Positions 32,704 through 42,300 of a stretch of 64,000 bases of DNA are shown one piece after another. Within the stretch, counting starts at the first letter, position 1, and each line of letters opens with the position of its first letter. The stretch is taken from NCBI GenBank assembly GCA_035315345.1, contig DATFYA010000109.1, positions 1 to 64,000 on the forward strand, given 5' to 3'. The DNA comes from Candidatus Methylomirabilota bacterium. GTDB taxonomy: Bacteria > Methylomirabilota > Methylomirabilia > Rokubacteriales > CSP1-6. The notes below the pieces were generated by a model. The model ran no database searches. It was not told where the DNA came from and saw only the letters and a list, made by a program, of their open reading frames with translations. Made by a program: the position numbers and the translations under genes.

Positions 32704-33801
32704 ATGGAGATCCGGGCCGCGGTCTGTCGCGCCACGCACGCGCCGGTGCCCATCGAGTCCATCGACGTCGACCGGCCCATGGCCCGCGAGGTCCTCGTCC
32801 GCACGGTGGCCACCGGGGTCTGCCACAGCGACCTGCACGTGGTGGACGGTGACGGCCGGTTCCCGCTGGATCGCGGGCTCGTGCTCGGCCACGAGGGCGC
32901 CGGCGTCGTCGAGGCGGTCGGCGAGCAGGTGACCACGCTGCGGCCGGGCGACCACGTGGTGGCCTGTCTCTCCGGCTTCTGCGGCAGCTGCGCGCAGTGC
33001 CTCAGCGGTCACCCGAACGTGTGCGTCGGCGGCGCGGTGGCCCGGAGCGCCGCGGCGCCGCCGCGCCTGTCGAAAAAGGGGCAGGGCATTCCCTCCTTCG
33101 CCGGCATCGGCAGCTATGCCGAGCGCATGCTGCTGCACGAGAACTCGGTGGTGAAGATCGACGACGACCTGCCGCTCGATCGCGCGGCCCTGGTCGGCTG
33201 CGGGGTGCTGACCGGCGTGGGCGCCGCGCTCCGCAGCGCGGGGCTCGAGGCCGGGCAGACCGTGGCCGTCTTCGGGTGTGGCGGAGTCGGGCTCTCGATC
33301 GTGCAGGGCGCCCGCATCGGCGGGGCGCGGCAGATCATCGCGGTCGACCGCTTCGAGAGCAAGCTCGAGATGGCCCGGCGGGTCGGGGCGACTCACACCG
33401 TCGATACCGCGAAGGACGACCCGGTCGCGGCGGTGCGCGCGCTGACCGGAGGCGCCGGGGTGGATCACGCGTTCGAGGCGGTCGGCAACGCGACGCTCGT
33501 GCGCCAGTGCATCGAGAGCCTGGCCGTCCGCGGCACCGCCACGATCGTCGGCGTGCTGCCGCCCGACGCGACGATCGAGTTCCCATGGATGGCCATCCGG
33601 CCCGAGTGCCGCGTGCAGACCTCCCGCATGGGCGGCAACCGGTTCCGCATCGACATCCCGCGGTATCTGGACTTCTATCGGCAGGGCCGGCTCTTGCTGG
33701 ACGAGATGGTCACGCGGCGCGGCCGCCTCGACGACCTGAACGAAGCGTTCCGCGCCATGAAGGCGGGCGAGGTCGCGCGCACCGTCCTGATGTTCGACTA
33801 G
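32704..33801 (+). CDS. Zinc-dependent alcohol dehydrogenase (class III-like MDR)
   Basis: The 365-aa medium-chain dehydrogenase has catalytic-zinc ligands in ATGVCHSDLHVVDG and LGHEGAGVVEAVG. The structural-zinc Cys cluster is CGSCAQCLSGHPNVC. The NAD domain is TVAVFGCGGVGLSIVQGARI with VDRFESKLEMARRVGA. It oxidises primary or secondary alcohols, or reduces the aldehyde, with NAD(H). It follows the cyclase gene by ten bases and is probably co-expressed with it. It is convergent with the amino-acid ABC operon. Substrate is unknown. Confidence 0.92.
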   Translation: MEIRAAVCRATHAPVPIESIDVDRPMAREVLVRTVATGVCHSDLHVVDGDGRFPLDRGLVLGHEGAGVVEAVGEQVTTLRPGDHVVACLSGFCGSCAQCLSGHPNVCVGGAVARSAAAPPRLSKKGQGIPSFAGIGSYAERMLLHENSVVKIDDDLPLDRAALVGCGVLTGVGAALRSAGLEAGQTVAVFGCGGVGLSIVQGARIGGARQIIAVDRFESKLEMARRVGATHTVDTAKDDPVAAVRALTGGAGVDHAFEAVGNATLVRQCIESLAVRGTATIVGVLPPDATIEFPWMAIRPECRVQTSRMGGNRFRIDIPRYLDFYRQGRLLLDEMVTRRGRLDDLNEAFRAMKAGEVARTVLMFD

Positions 33802-33838
33802 CCCGCCCTCACCCCGAGGCAGCCGCTCCCTCGAACAC

Positions 33839-34510
33839 CTAGCGCCCGGCCAGCGCGCGGTTCTCCAGACGGCTCAGCAGCCGCACCACCGGCCACAGCA
33901 GCACGAAGTAGATCAGCGCGGCCACCACGATGGGGGTGGGGCTGTAGGTGATGCTCTGCGCCTGTCGCGCCTGATAGAGCAATTCGGGCACCGCGACCAC
34001 GCTGCCCAGCGCGGTCAGCTTCACCACCTCGAGCGTGTTGGAGAGCAGGTCCGGCAGCACGTTCCGCACCGCCTGCGGCAGCACCACGTAGGCCATGGCC
34101 TGCAGGCGCGAGAGCCCGGTGGAGCGCGCGGCCTCGAGCTGCCCGCCCGGGACCGAATCGATGCCCGCGCGGAGGATCTCGCCGTAGTAGGCGCCGGTGT
34201 TGAGGAAGAAGGCGATGGCCACGCAGACGAAGCCGCCCAGCTCGAGCCCGGCGAAGGGCAGGCCCGCGAAGAGCAGGATCAGCAGCACCAGGGGCGGGAA
34301 GGCGCGGAAGAAGTCGACCCACGCCATCAGCGGCCAGCGCACGAGGGGATTCCTCACGCTCGCCAGCAGCGCCACCATCAGCCCGCCGAGCAGCCCGAGC
34401 GGCACCACCAGGAGCGACAGCAGCACGGTGTTCCGCAGCCCGGCCAGGACGATCGGCCACGAGGCGGCGATGATCTCCGGGTTCAGGAAGGTCTGGATCA
34501 GCGCTTCCAT
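33839..34510 (-). CDS. Polar amino acid ABC transporter permease (HisM/GlnP family)
   Basis: The 223-aa permease of the His/Glu/Gln (PAAT) class has FFRAFPPLVLLILLFAGLPF, GAYYGEILRAGIDSVPGGQL, EAARSTGLSRLQAMAYVVLP (the EAA loop touching the ATPase) and PQAVRNVLPDLLSNTLEVVK. The start is ATG 34510, which overlaps the previous permease gene by 13 bp. The two permeases are paralogous and should form a heterodimer. This is the last gene of the operon. Confidence 0.93.
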   Translation of the reverse strand: MEALIQTFLNPEIIAASWPIVLAGLRNTVLLSLLVVPLGLLGGLMVALLASVRNPLVRWPLMAWVDFFRAFPPLVLLILLFAGLPFAGLELGGFVCVAIAFFLNTGAYYGEILRAGIDSVPGGQLEAARSTGLSRLQAMAYVVLPQAVRNVLPDLLSNTLEVVKLTALGSVVAVPELLYQARQAQSITYSPTPIVVAALIYFVLLWPVVRLLSRLENRALAGR

Positions 34511-35178
34511 GCGAACCGGGTCTCGATGAAGCGCCCCGCCACCACCACCGGGAAGAACAGCACCACGTAGGCCGCCGCGCCCATCATGAGGGGCGAGGGA
34601 TTGTAGGAGTTGGACATCGCGGAGCTGGCCTGCCCCAGGATCTCGGTGACCGCGACCACGGTGCCGAGCGCGGTGCCCTTGGTGATGGCGATGGTGCGGT
34701 TGGTGAGCGGCGGGATGGTCAGCCGCACCGCCTGCGGCAGCACCACGTGCAGCAGGGTCTGGCCGAACGAGAGCCCGGTGGAGCGCGCCGCTTCCCATTG
34801 CCCTCGGGCCACCGAGGTGATGCCGGCCCAGAAGATCTCCTCGGAGAAGGCCATCAGCACCAGCGCGAGGGACAGCCAGGTGGAGACGAAGCCCGACGGC
34901 GAGACGTTGATGGCGGGGAGGCCGAAGTAGATCAGCACGATCACGACGAGCGGGGGCAGCGAGCGGAACAGGTCGACGATCCCGATGATGAGCCAGTTGA
35001 GCGGCCGGATGCCGAGGCTGCGCAGCAGGGCCAGGGTCAGGCCCGCCGCGATGCCGGTGACCACCACGAGGGCGGCCAGCTCGATCGTGACCACCACGCC
35101 GGACAGGATGTCCGGCAGGTAGCGCGCCATGACGCGGGTGTTGAAGAACGTCTCGACGAAGCGATCCCAGCGCGACAC
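34498..35178 (-). CDS. Polar amino acid ABC transporter permease (HisQ/GlnP family)
   Basis: The 226-aa PAAT permease starts with GTG at 35178. It shows LFRSLPPLVVIVLIYFGLPA, FWAGITSVARGQWEAARSTG, LSFGQTLLHVVLPQAVRLTI and PPLTNRTIAITKGTALGTV. It lies 7 bp after the ATPase gene and overlaps the second permease. Two different permeases plus one ATPase and one binding protein make a complete importer. Confidence 0.93.
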   Translation of the reverse strand: MSRWDRFVETFFNTRVMARYLPDILSGVVVTIELAALVVVTGIAAGLTLALLRSLGIRPLNWLIIGIVDLFRSLPPLVVIVLIYFGLPAINVSPSGFVSTWLSLALVLMAFSEEIFWAGITSVARGQWEAARSTGLSFGQTLLHVVLPQAVRLTIPPLTNRTIAITKGTALGTVVAVTEILGQASSAMSNSYNPSPLMMGAAAYVVLFFPVVVAGRFIETRFAWKR

Positions 35179-35185
35179 GGTCGGC

Positions 35186-35926
35186 TCAGTGCCGCTGGAT
35201 CTGGCCGATGAACGTGCGGGTCCGCTCGTGGGTCGGGCGCTCGAAGATCACCGCGGGCGGGCCCTCCTCCACGATCGCACCCTGGTCCATGAAGAGCACC
35301 CGATCCGCCGCGTTGCGGGCGAAGCCCATCTCGTGGCTGACCACGATCATGGTCATGCCGCTCTCGCGCAAGGAGCGCATCACCTCGAGCACCGAGCCCA
35401 CCAGCTCGGGGTCGAGCGCGCTGGTCGGCTCGTCGAACAGCATCACCCGCGGCTCCAGCGCGATCGCGCGGGCGATCGCGACGCGCTGCTGCTGGCCGCC
35501 GGAGAGCTGCCCCGGGGTGTGCGCGGCGCGGTCCGCCAGGCCGACCCGCGTGAGCGCAGCCCGCCCGAGGGTGTCGGCGTCGGCCCGCGACTTGCCCGCG
35601 ACCTTGCGGAGCGCGAGGGTCACGTTGCCGAGGGCGGTCATGTGCGGGTAGAGGTTGAACGACTGGAAGACCATGCCGATGCGCTGACGGGCGTGGTTGA
35701 TGTCCGTCCGCGGGTCGAGCATGTCGATGCCGTCCACCACGACGCGCCCGGCCGACGGCTCCTCCAGCCGGTTCAGGCAGCGCAGCAGGGTGGACTTGCC
35801 CGAGCCCGACGGGCCGATCACGAAGACCAGCTCCCGCTCGGCCACCGCGAGGTCGACGCCGCGCAGCACGTGGAGCGCCCCGAAGTGCTTGTGGAGCCCG
35901 CGGGCGTCGACGATCGGCCCGCTCAT
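35186..35926 (-). CDS. Polar amino acid ABC transporter ATP-binding protein (GlnQ/HisP-like)
   Basis: The 246-aa ATPase has Walker [22 protein letters not shown]-loop [20 protein letters not shown], signature [20 protein letters not shown], Walker [21 protein letters not shown] and switch [20 protein letters not shown]. These are textbook GlnQ motifs. It powers the importer made with the adjacent permeases and binding protein. It lies 12 bp after the binding-protein gene. Confidence 0.95.
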   Translation of the reverse strand: MSGPIVDARGLHKHFGALHVLRGVDLAVAERELVFVIGPSGSGKSTLLRCLNRLEEPSAGRVVVDGIDMLDPRTDINHARQRIGMVFQSFNLYPHMTALGNVTLALRKVAGKSRADADTLGRAALTRVGLADRAAHTPGQLSGGQQQRVAIARAIALEPRVMLFDEPTSALDPELVGSVLEVMRSLRESGMTMIVVSHEMGFARNAADRVLFMDQGAIVEEGPPAVIFERPTHERTRTFIGQIQRH

Positions 35927-35938
35927 CTCCTCACGGGC

Positions 35939-36787
35939 TCAGTTGCACTTGAGCTCGTGCGGCGTCGGGTCGTAGCCCGGCATGCCCGGCACGCCGTAGC
36001 CGGGGGTGATCACCACCTCGAGGCCGTCGGGGGCCGGCTTGCGGCCGAACCACTTCTCGGACATCCGCGCGATGGTGCCGTCCTTCTTCATGCAGTCGAG
36101 CGCGTCCTGCAGCTCGGCGCGGAGCTTGGGGTTGCTCTTGGGGACCGGTGCGGCCCAGTGCGCGCGCGTGTCCTTCAGCTCGAGGTCGGCCACGAACTGG
36201 GGATTCTTCGACGCCGCGTACACGATGGTGGTGTTGCCGCCGAGCGTGGCGTAGGCGCGGCCCGAGAGCACGGCCTGCGTCGCGTCGGGCTGCGTGTCGT
36301 AGACCTGGACGGTGAAGCCGTTTTCGGCCGCCTTGGCCTTGGACATCGTCTCGTAGGGCGTGCCCTTGTTCACCGCCACCGACTTGCCCTTGAGATCCGC
36401 CCAGCCCTTGATCGGCTCCGAGCCCTTCTTGATGCCGAACTGGTAGGCGGTCCAGAGATAGCCCGCGGTGAACAGCATGTTCTCGGCCCGTTCCTTCGTC
36501 ACCGTCGTCGGTGCCGCGATGAAGTCGTAGCGGCCGGCCTGCATGCCCGGAATCAGGGTCGAGAAGCTGACCGCGTCGATGGTGATCTCCCGCTTCATCC
36601 GGCGCGCGACCTCGGTGAAGAGATCGATCTGGAACCCTTCCACCCCGCCGCCCAGCTTGGGCATGGCGTGGGGGGCGAAGGTGCCGTCGACCCCGGTGCG
36701 GAGTGGCGGGAGCTTGTCCTGGGCGAGCGCGGGCCCCGTGCAGAGCAGCACGGCGGCGGCGATCGCGGCGATAGGACGTGACGTCAT
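35939..36787 (-). CDS. Periplasmic amino acid-binding protein (SBP family 3)
   Basis: The 282-aa exported protein has a signal peptide (MTSRPIAAIAAAVLLCTGPA, cleavage near LAQ). The family-3 binding fold follows: RTGVDGTFAPHAMPKLGGGV, EGFQIDLFTEVARRMKREIT, VSFSTLIPGMQAGRYDFIAA, YQFGIKKGSEPIKGWADLKG and AVLSGRAYATLGGNTTIVY. It captures a polar amino acid or opine-like compound for the importer. AGGAGG precedes the ATG, and it is the first gene of this operon. No regulator lies next to it. Ligand specificity cannot be read by eye. Confidence 0.94.
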   Translation of the reverse strand: MTSRPIAAIAAAVLLCTGPALAQDKLPPLRTGVDGTFAPHAMPKLGGGVEGFQIDLFTEVARRMKREITIDAVSFSTLIPGMQAGRYDFIAAPTTVTKERAENMLFTAGYLWTAYQFGIKKGSEPIKGWADLKGKSVAVNKGTPYETMSKAKAAENGFTVQVYDTQPDATQAVLSGRAYATLGGNTTIVYAASKNPQFVADLELKDTRAHWAAPVPKSNPKLRAELQDALDCMKKDGTIARMSEKWFGRKPAPDGLEVVITPGYGVPGMPGYDPTPHELKCN

Positions 36788-36847
36788 GTCGAGCCTCCTG
36801 GCGAGCGTGAAAGGCGGGCGTATGGTAGGAAGCTCACGCGCCCGCTG

Positions 36848-37741
36848 TCAACGCCTTCGATGACCCGAGGCCGGTCCCACCGGGCGGGCGCCTACCGGCC
36901 GCGCGACCAGGAACACGCCCGACGAGGCGATCACGAAGCCCAGCACGGCCAGCCGGGTCAGGGGCTCGTCGAGGAATGCCCACCCGACGATCGCCACGGT
37001 GACGGGCACCAGGTAGAAGTTCGCGGCCACCCGGCCGGCGGTCCCGTGGGTCAGCAGGTAGTAGTAGAGCGCCATCGCGCCGATGGAGACGGCGGCCACG
37101 TTCCACAGGACCGTGGTCACCGCGGCAGCGGTCCACACCGCGTGGGGACGCTCGAACGCGGCCATCGCGGCCAGGGTCAGGAGCGCGCCGGCCGCCACCT
37201 GCACCGCGGTGGCCGGCAGCAGCGGCACGTCGGCGCAGAAGCGGCGGAAGTACACGGTGCCGCCGGCCAGGCCGGCCACCCCGAGGAAACCGAGCAGGAT
37301 CGCTCGCCATCCGGCCGGATCTCCCACCGCGTGGGGAGCGACGACCATGGCCACGCCGATGGTGCCCAGCACCAGGCCGAGCCACTGGCCGGAGCGGAGG
37401 CGCTCACCGAGCAGCGGCACCGCGGAGAGCGCGATCAGCATCGGGCTGAGCGACTGGATCAGCGCCATCACCGCGATGTTCTCGGTCACCATCCCCACGT
37501 GGAATGCCGAGAGGGTGACGCCGTTGACCAGCGCGCCGGCCACCGCGAGGTGCGCCCAGCGCCCGCGCAGCGATTCCCGGGCCCGCCGCGACAGGGCGAC
37601 CGCCACGCCCAGGAGCGCGCCGGCCGCCACGAGCCGCACCCCCACGAAGAGCAGGGGGGAGACGAAGCGCAGCCCGACGCGCGCGGTGACGAACGACGAG
37701 CTCCAGAGCAGGATGAACAGGTAGGGAGCGATGGCGCTCAC
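36848..37741 (-). CDS. EamA/DMT-family transporter
   Basis: The 297-aa integral membrane protein has ten hydrophobic helices in two EamA halves (APYLFILLWSSSFVTARVGL ... LLGERLRSGQWLGLVLGTIG; then LLGFLGVAGLAGGTVYFRRF ... FLDEPLTRLAVLGFVIASSG). DMT exporters move amino acids, purines or other metabolites outward. The start is GTG 37741, overlapping the RidA stop (GTGA), so the two are coupled. An Arg-rich tail ends the protein. RidA plus a DMT exporter is a common pairing, suggesting protection from reactive enamine/imine metabolites. Confidence 0.9.
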   Translation of the reverse strand: MSAIAPYLFILLWSSSFVTARVGLRFVSPLLFVGVRLVAAGALLGVAVALSRRARESLRGRWAHLAVAGALVNGVTLSAFHVGMVTENIAVMALIQSLSPMLIALSAVPLLGERLRSGQWLGLVLGTIGVAMVVAPHAVGDPAGWRAILLGFLGVAGLAGGTVYFRRFCADVPLLPATAVQVAAGALLTLAAMAAFERPHAVWTAAAVTTVLWNVAAVSIGAMALYYYLLTHGTAGRVAANFYLVPVTVAIVGWAFLDEPLTRLAVLGFVIASSGVFLVARPVGARPVGPASGHRRR

Positions 37742-38001
37742 AGGACCGCGATCGCTTCCACCTCGATCAGGTAGTCGGGATGCGAGAGCGAGCTGACCTC
37801 GACCATCGTCGAGGCCGGGCCCCGCTGGCCGAAGAACTCGTCGCGGACCACGCGGAAGTCCATCCGCCGGCGGACGTCGGGCGCGTAGGGGACCTGACCG
37901 GCGAGGAACCGGATCGTCGGGGCTCCGGTGACCTTGATCGCCTGGCTGTAGCTGGGCGTGTCGTATACTCCGGGGGCGCAGAACTTCTGCAGCGGGGCCA
38001 T
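37738..38001 (-). CDS. RidA (YjgF/UK114) family protein lacking its central third
   Basis: The 87-aa frame keeps both ends of RidA: the N-terminal SYSQAIKVTGAPTIRFLAGQ and the C-terminal EFFGQRGPASTMVEVSSLSH followed by PDYLIEVEAIAVL. Normal RidA has about 125-130 residues. The middle (roughly 40 aa, ending in the 'VxxTxYVTD' strand) is absent, since VPYAPD joins directly to VRRRMDFRVV without a frameshift. RidA hydrolyses reactive 2-aminoacrylate imines, with an Arg and the trimer interface contributed by residues outside the gap, but folding of the shortened form is doubtful. AAGGAG precedes the ATG. Confidence 0.8.
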   Translation of the reverse strand: MAPLQKFCAPGVYDTPSYSQAIKVTGAPTIRFLAGQVPYAPDVRRRMDFRVVRDEFFGQRGPASTMVEVSSLSHPDYLIEVEAIAVL

Positions 38002-38169
38002 GTCGTTCTCCTTCGGACATGTGGTGTGCATGTGGCGGCGCGGGTGACCCATTGTCGGGCGCGCGCCGGGCGTCCGCAAATGCGGGCGGCCCCCGCGCGC
38101 GTGACCGGTCGGCCGGAGCGACGGCGTCGGCGCGGACCCACGAACCAGATGGCGGTCGGGGAGGATCGG

Positions 38170-38910
38170 ATGCGCGACAGGGCCGCGGATGCACGCGGGG
38201 CTCGGGAGCTGGTCTTGATGATCGGTCTCATCCTGATCGGCCTCTCCGGCTGCGGCCGGACGAGCGTCGAGAGCGTGGACGTGAAGGCCGGCGGCCCGCC
38301 CCGGCCGCAGCTCATCGTGGTGCACGATTTCGCGGTGTCGGCAAGCGCGGTCGCGCTGGACGGCGCGATCGGGGCCCGCGCCTTGGAGGCGGTGAAGGGC
38401 GAGCCGGAAGTGCAGGCGCACCTCCGGATCGGCGAGGAGGTCGCCAAGATCCTCACCGAGAGCCTGGTCAAGGAGATCGGCAAGCTCGGCATCCCCACCG
38501 TGGCCGCGGCCGGCCCGACGCCGGTGACCGGCCCGAGCCTCCAGATCGAGGGGCAGTTCCTGACCGTGGACCAGGGGAACCGGCTCCGTCGCGCCGTCAT
38601 CGGCTTCGGAGCGGGGGCGAGCGAGGTCCGCACGATGGTGCAGGTCTTCGAGACGACGAGCGAGGGCCGACGCCTCGTCGAGGACTTCTACACCACCGCG
38701 AAGAGCTCGCGCAAGCCGGGGTTCGGTCCGGTCGCCGGCGCCGGGGCTGCGATCTCGACCGCGGCGACGAGCGCGGCGGTGTCGAGCGGGGTCGGTCTCG
38801 CCACCGCGCACTCGCAGACCGTCGAAGGCGACGCCCGGAACACCGCCGATGAGATCGTCAAGATGCTGAAGAAGTTCTTCGCCGAGCAGGGCTGGATCGC
38901 GCCGCAGTAG
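38170..38910 (+). CDS. DUF4410-family lipoprotein
   Basis: The 246-aa lipoprotein starts at ATG 38170 with GGGGAGG upstream. The signal (RELVLMIGLILIGLSGC) ends in the lipobox LSGC. The DUF4410 body is LIVVHDFAVSASAVALDGAI, ILTESLVKEIGKLGIPTVAA, LQIEGQFLTVDQGNRLRRAV with VIGFGAGASEVRTMVQVFE, and C-terminal EGDARNTADEIVKMLKKFFA. DUF4410 proteins are predicted outer-membrane or periplasmic lipoproteins of unknown role. It is divergent from RidA and convergent with the DGPF gene (8 bp). Confidence 0.86.
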   Translation: MRDRAADARGARELVLMIGLILIGLSGCGRTSVESVDVKAGGPPRPQLIVVHDFAVSASAVALDGAIGARALEAVKGEPEVQAHLRIGEEVAKILTESLVKEIGKLGIPTVAAAGPTPVTGPSLQIEGQFLTVDQGNRLRRAVIGFGAGASEVRTMVQVFETTSEGRRLVEDFYTTAKSSRKPGFGPVAGAGAAISTAATSAAVSSGVGLATAHSQTVEGDARNTADEIVKMLKKFFAEQGWIAPQ

Positions 38911-38918
38911 TCGCGCGA

Positions 38919-39299
38919 TCAGCTCGGGAGGCCGCGCCCATCCCGGGAGTGCCGCAGCTCCTGGACCGGCCGGACCTCGACGGTCGCCACGCGCGCGGGC
39001 GGGAATTTCGCGGCGATCGTGCAGGCCTCGTCCATGTCCCGAGCCTCGATGAGGAAGAAGCCGCCCAGCTGCTCGGTGGTCTCGGCGAACGGTCCGACGG
39101 TCGCGGAGGCCTTGCCGCCGCTCACTCGAATGGTCCGGGCCGTCCCGGTCCGCTGCAGCGCGTGCGACGCGATGTAGTGGCCGCTTCGGCGGATCTCCTC
39201 GGCGTATTCGATCGCGGAGTCGATGAGCGCCTGCATCTCGTTCTCGGGAATGGCGTCCAGCACCTTCGGGTCGTGGTAGATCGTGAACAGGAACGTCAT
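38919..39299 (-). CDS. Second DGPF/YCII-related protein
   Basis: The 126-aa YCII-like protein begins TFLFTIYHDPKVLDAIPENE; I chose ATG 39299 because AGGAGG lies just upstream. The hallmark region is SATVGPFAETTEQLGGFFLI, where the usual D-G-P-F reads V-G-P-F. It is a distant paralog of the 30176 protein but has no sigma-factor gene beside it. Function is unknown; this family is often annotated from its link to ECF sigma factors. Confidence 0.87.
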   Translation of the reverse strand: MTFLFTIYHDPKVLDAIPENEMQALIDSAIEYAEEIRRSGHYIASHALQRTGTARTIRVSGGKASATVGPFAETTEQLGGFFLIEARDMDEACTIAAKFPPARVATVEVRPVQELRHSRDGRGLPS

Positions 39300-39385
39300 G
39301 GCATCCTCCTGAATCTGCATGATACCGGCGGCGGACCACCGGCACTAGCTGGTCGTTGGCCGGAGCGCGAGATCGACCGACCCGG

Positions 39386-42300
39386 CTAGGTGACCAGGCG
39401 CGCGCGCTCGCGCGCCGCGATGGCCCGGTAGGGAGCCGAGCCCAGCTCCGCGGCGAGGGCGTCCAGGGATGCGAGCGCGCGCTCGATCTCGGCCCGGTCG
39501 GCGGCGGACTCCTCCAGGAGATGCACGCCGGCCAGCGCGACGTCGAAGGCGCCGAGCCGCCAGCCGCGATCCCGCTCGACGAGCCGGCGCGCGTCCGCGA
39601 GCAGCGCGTCGGCGCTTCCGCGGTCGCCGGCCACCCGCCTGGCCTCCGCCAGCGTCGCGAGGATGCGCGGCTCGTACCAGAGGGCGGTGCGTCGCTCGCG
39701 CGCGAGCCCGAGGGCCCGCTCGAGCGTGATCGTGGCCGCGGGAAGATCGCCGGTCGCGAGCTCCGTCGCGCCGAGGAACGCCGCCGATTCCACTCGCGAG
39801 AACGCGCTCCCGCGCTCTTCCGCGAGAGCGACGGCGCGGCGGCCGTGGACGAGCGCGCCGGGCAGATCGCCGCGCAGGCGCAGCACCTCGCAGAGGAAGC
39901 CGTGCGTTCCGTAGAGAACCTGGACGCTTTCCTCGCTCGCCTCGCCGAGCTGCGCGCGGAGGGCGGCTTCGGCCTCGGCCGGGTCGCCCAGATGCGCGCT
40001 CGCCAGCGCCCACCACACGCGGCACAGGCCGGGGGCGGTGGAGCGTGCGACCGCCTTCCGCAGGCCGGGAACCGCCGCGAGATCGCTCAGGGCGCGGTCG
40101 GCGGCGGCCCGGGCCGGCGCGAGGCGGCCGACCGCGAGCTGGGCGTGGACCAGCACCGCGCGCATCTCGAATTCGAGGAGCGCGTCGGCTCCCTCGGCGA
40201 GCGCCATCCCGCGCTCGGCGCAGGCGAGGTACTGGCCCACGTCTCCCGCGAGCCCGCACAGGCGTCCGTAGGAGGTGAGCAGGAACGCGTGACCGGCCGG
40301 GTCGGCCAGCCGCTCGGCCACCGCGCGCGCCTCCTCGAAGAGGTCCCGCGCCTCACGCGCGTCGATGCCGGCGATGCGGCCGATCTCGAGGAGGGCGATG
40401 CGCGAGGTCAGCTCGAGCGTCAGGGTCTCGCGCGATTCGGGCACCGCGGCGAGCAGCGAGGTGACGCGACGGCAGTGTCTCGCCCCGTCCGCCGGGTCGC
40501 TGCGCGCGATGCGCCGGCCCGCGTGCTCGTGCCAGCGCGCCGCCGCGAGGCCCTCGCCCGCCTCGTCGAAGTGGTGCGCGAGGAGCGCAGCGTGGGTGGC
40601 CGCGGCCGGCCCGTGGATGGCGAGCAGGGCGCGGGCGATCGCGGCGTGGGTGGCGCGGCGGCGATCCGCGAGCTGCATGCGGTAGGCCACCTCGTGCGCG
40701 AGCGGATGCCGAAAGACGCGCTGATCCGGGGCCTCCGCGGGGCCGAGCAGCTCGGCGGCGGACAGGCGCGCGAGCGACCCGTCCAGCTCGGGCTCGGACC
40801 GGACGACCACGGCGCGGAGCAGCTCGACGGGCACGTCCTGCCCGATCACCGCCGCGGCCTGGAGGATCTCCTTGTCGCGGTCGTCGAGGCGGTCGATGCG
40901 CGAGGCCAGGACCGCCCGGACGGTCTCGGGCAGCGCGATCTCTCCGATCGGAGCGGCCAGCGCGTAGGCGCCGCGCTCTCCGCGAAAGACGCCACGCTCG
41001 ACGAGCGAGCGGGCCATCTCCTCGATGAAGAGCGGGTTGCCGGCCGCGCGGGCCTCGATCGCGGCGCGCAGCGGCGCGATCGAGACGTCGGCTCCGAGCC
41101 AGTCGTCGAGCAGCGCCGAGGACTCCGGCCGCGCGAGCGGCGCGAGCGAGAGGCGCTCGACCCGCGAGCCCCACTCGGGCCGGTACTCCGGCCGCGTGGT
41201 CGCGAGCAGCAGGATCCGGCGGCCGGCCGCGTCCGGGGCCAGGAGACGGTCGACGACCATCCCGAGCGCGGCGTCGCTCGCGGAGTCGAGCCAGTGCAGA
41301 TCCTCGACCCAGAGCATGGTGGGCTCCGACCGACCGCGGGACCGGATCAGATCGCCCAGGGACTGGAAGAGCCGGGCGCGGCGGGCGTCGGGATCGAGAC
41401 CGGACGGCGCCGGCACGTGATCGGCCCCGAGGAGGTCGAGCCAGAGATCCCTCGCGATCGGGTCGGGCGGCACCGCCTCGAGACCACGGGCGACCGCGTC
41501 CGCGACGGCGGCCGACGACGCGCTCTCGCCGATCCCGAAGAGGCTGCGCGCGAGCGTGGCGATCACGTGCAGCGGCAGCATGCGGCCGTGGGACAGCGCG
41601 CGAGCATGGTGGATCGCCACGCCGCCGGCGCGCTCGATCAGCTCGTGACCGAGGCGGCTCTTGCCCGCGCCCGGCTCTCCGGTGACCAGGACCACCCGCG
41701 GTCGACCCGACCGCGCCTCGTCCAGCGCCCGCTCGAGGACGGCCAGCTCGCGATCGCGGCCGACGAAGCGCGAGAAGCCCCGGGCCCGGGCGCGGTCGAA
41801 GCGGCTCCGGATGCGGCCCGGGCCGCGCAGCTCGAACACCCGCACCGGCGCGCTCGCGCCCTTGAGATGCTGCTCGCCCCGGTCGACGAAGTCGAACAAG
41901 CCCGCGGCCAGGCGCGCGGTGGGCTCGGTCACCGCGATGCCGCCCGGCGGCGCGAGCTGCTGCACCCGGGCCGCGAGCCCGACCACGTGCCCCTGCGCGG
42001 TGTAGTCCATGCGCAGGTCATCGCCGATCCGCCCCACCACCACCTCGCCGGAGTTCAGGCCCATCCGCACCGCCAGGTCGAGCCCGCTCTCGCGGCGCAC
42101 GTCCCCGGCGAGCCCGGCGAGATCGCGGGCCAGGTCGAGCGCGGCCGCGCAGGCGCGCTGCGCGTGGTCCTCGTGGGCGATCGGCGCGCCGAACAGCGCC
42201 ATGATGCCGTCACCGGTGTACTGGTTGATCGTGCCCTCGTACCGGTGAACGCCGGCGGCGAGGATCCGGAACAGGCGATCGAGGAGGCGATGCCATTCCT

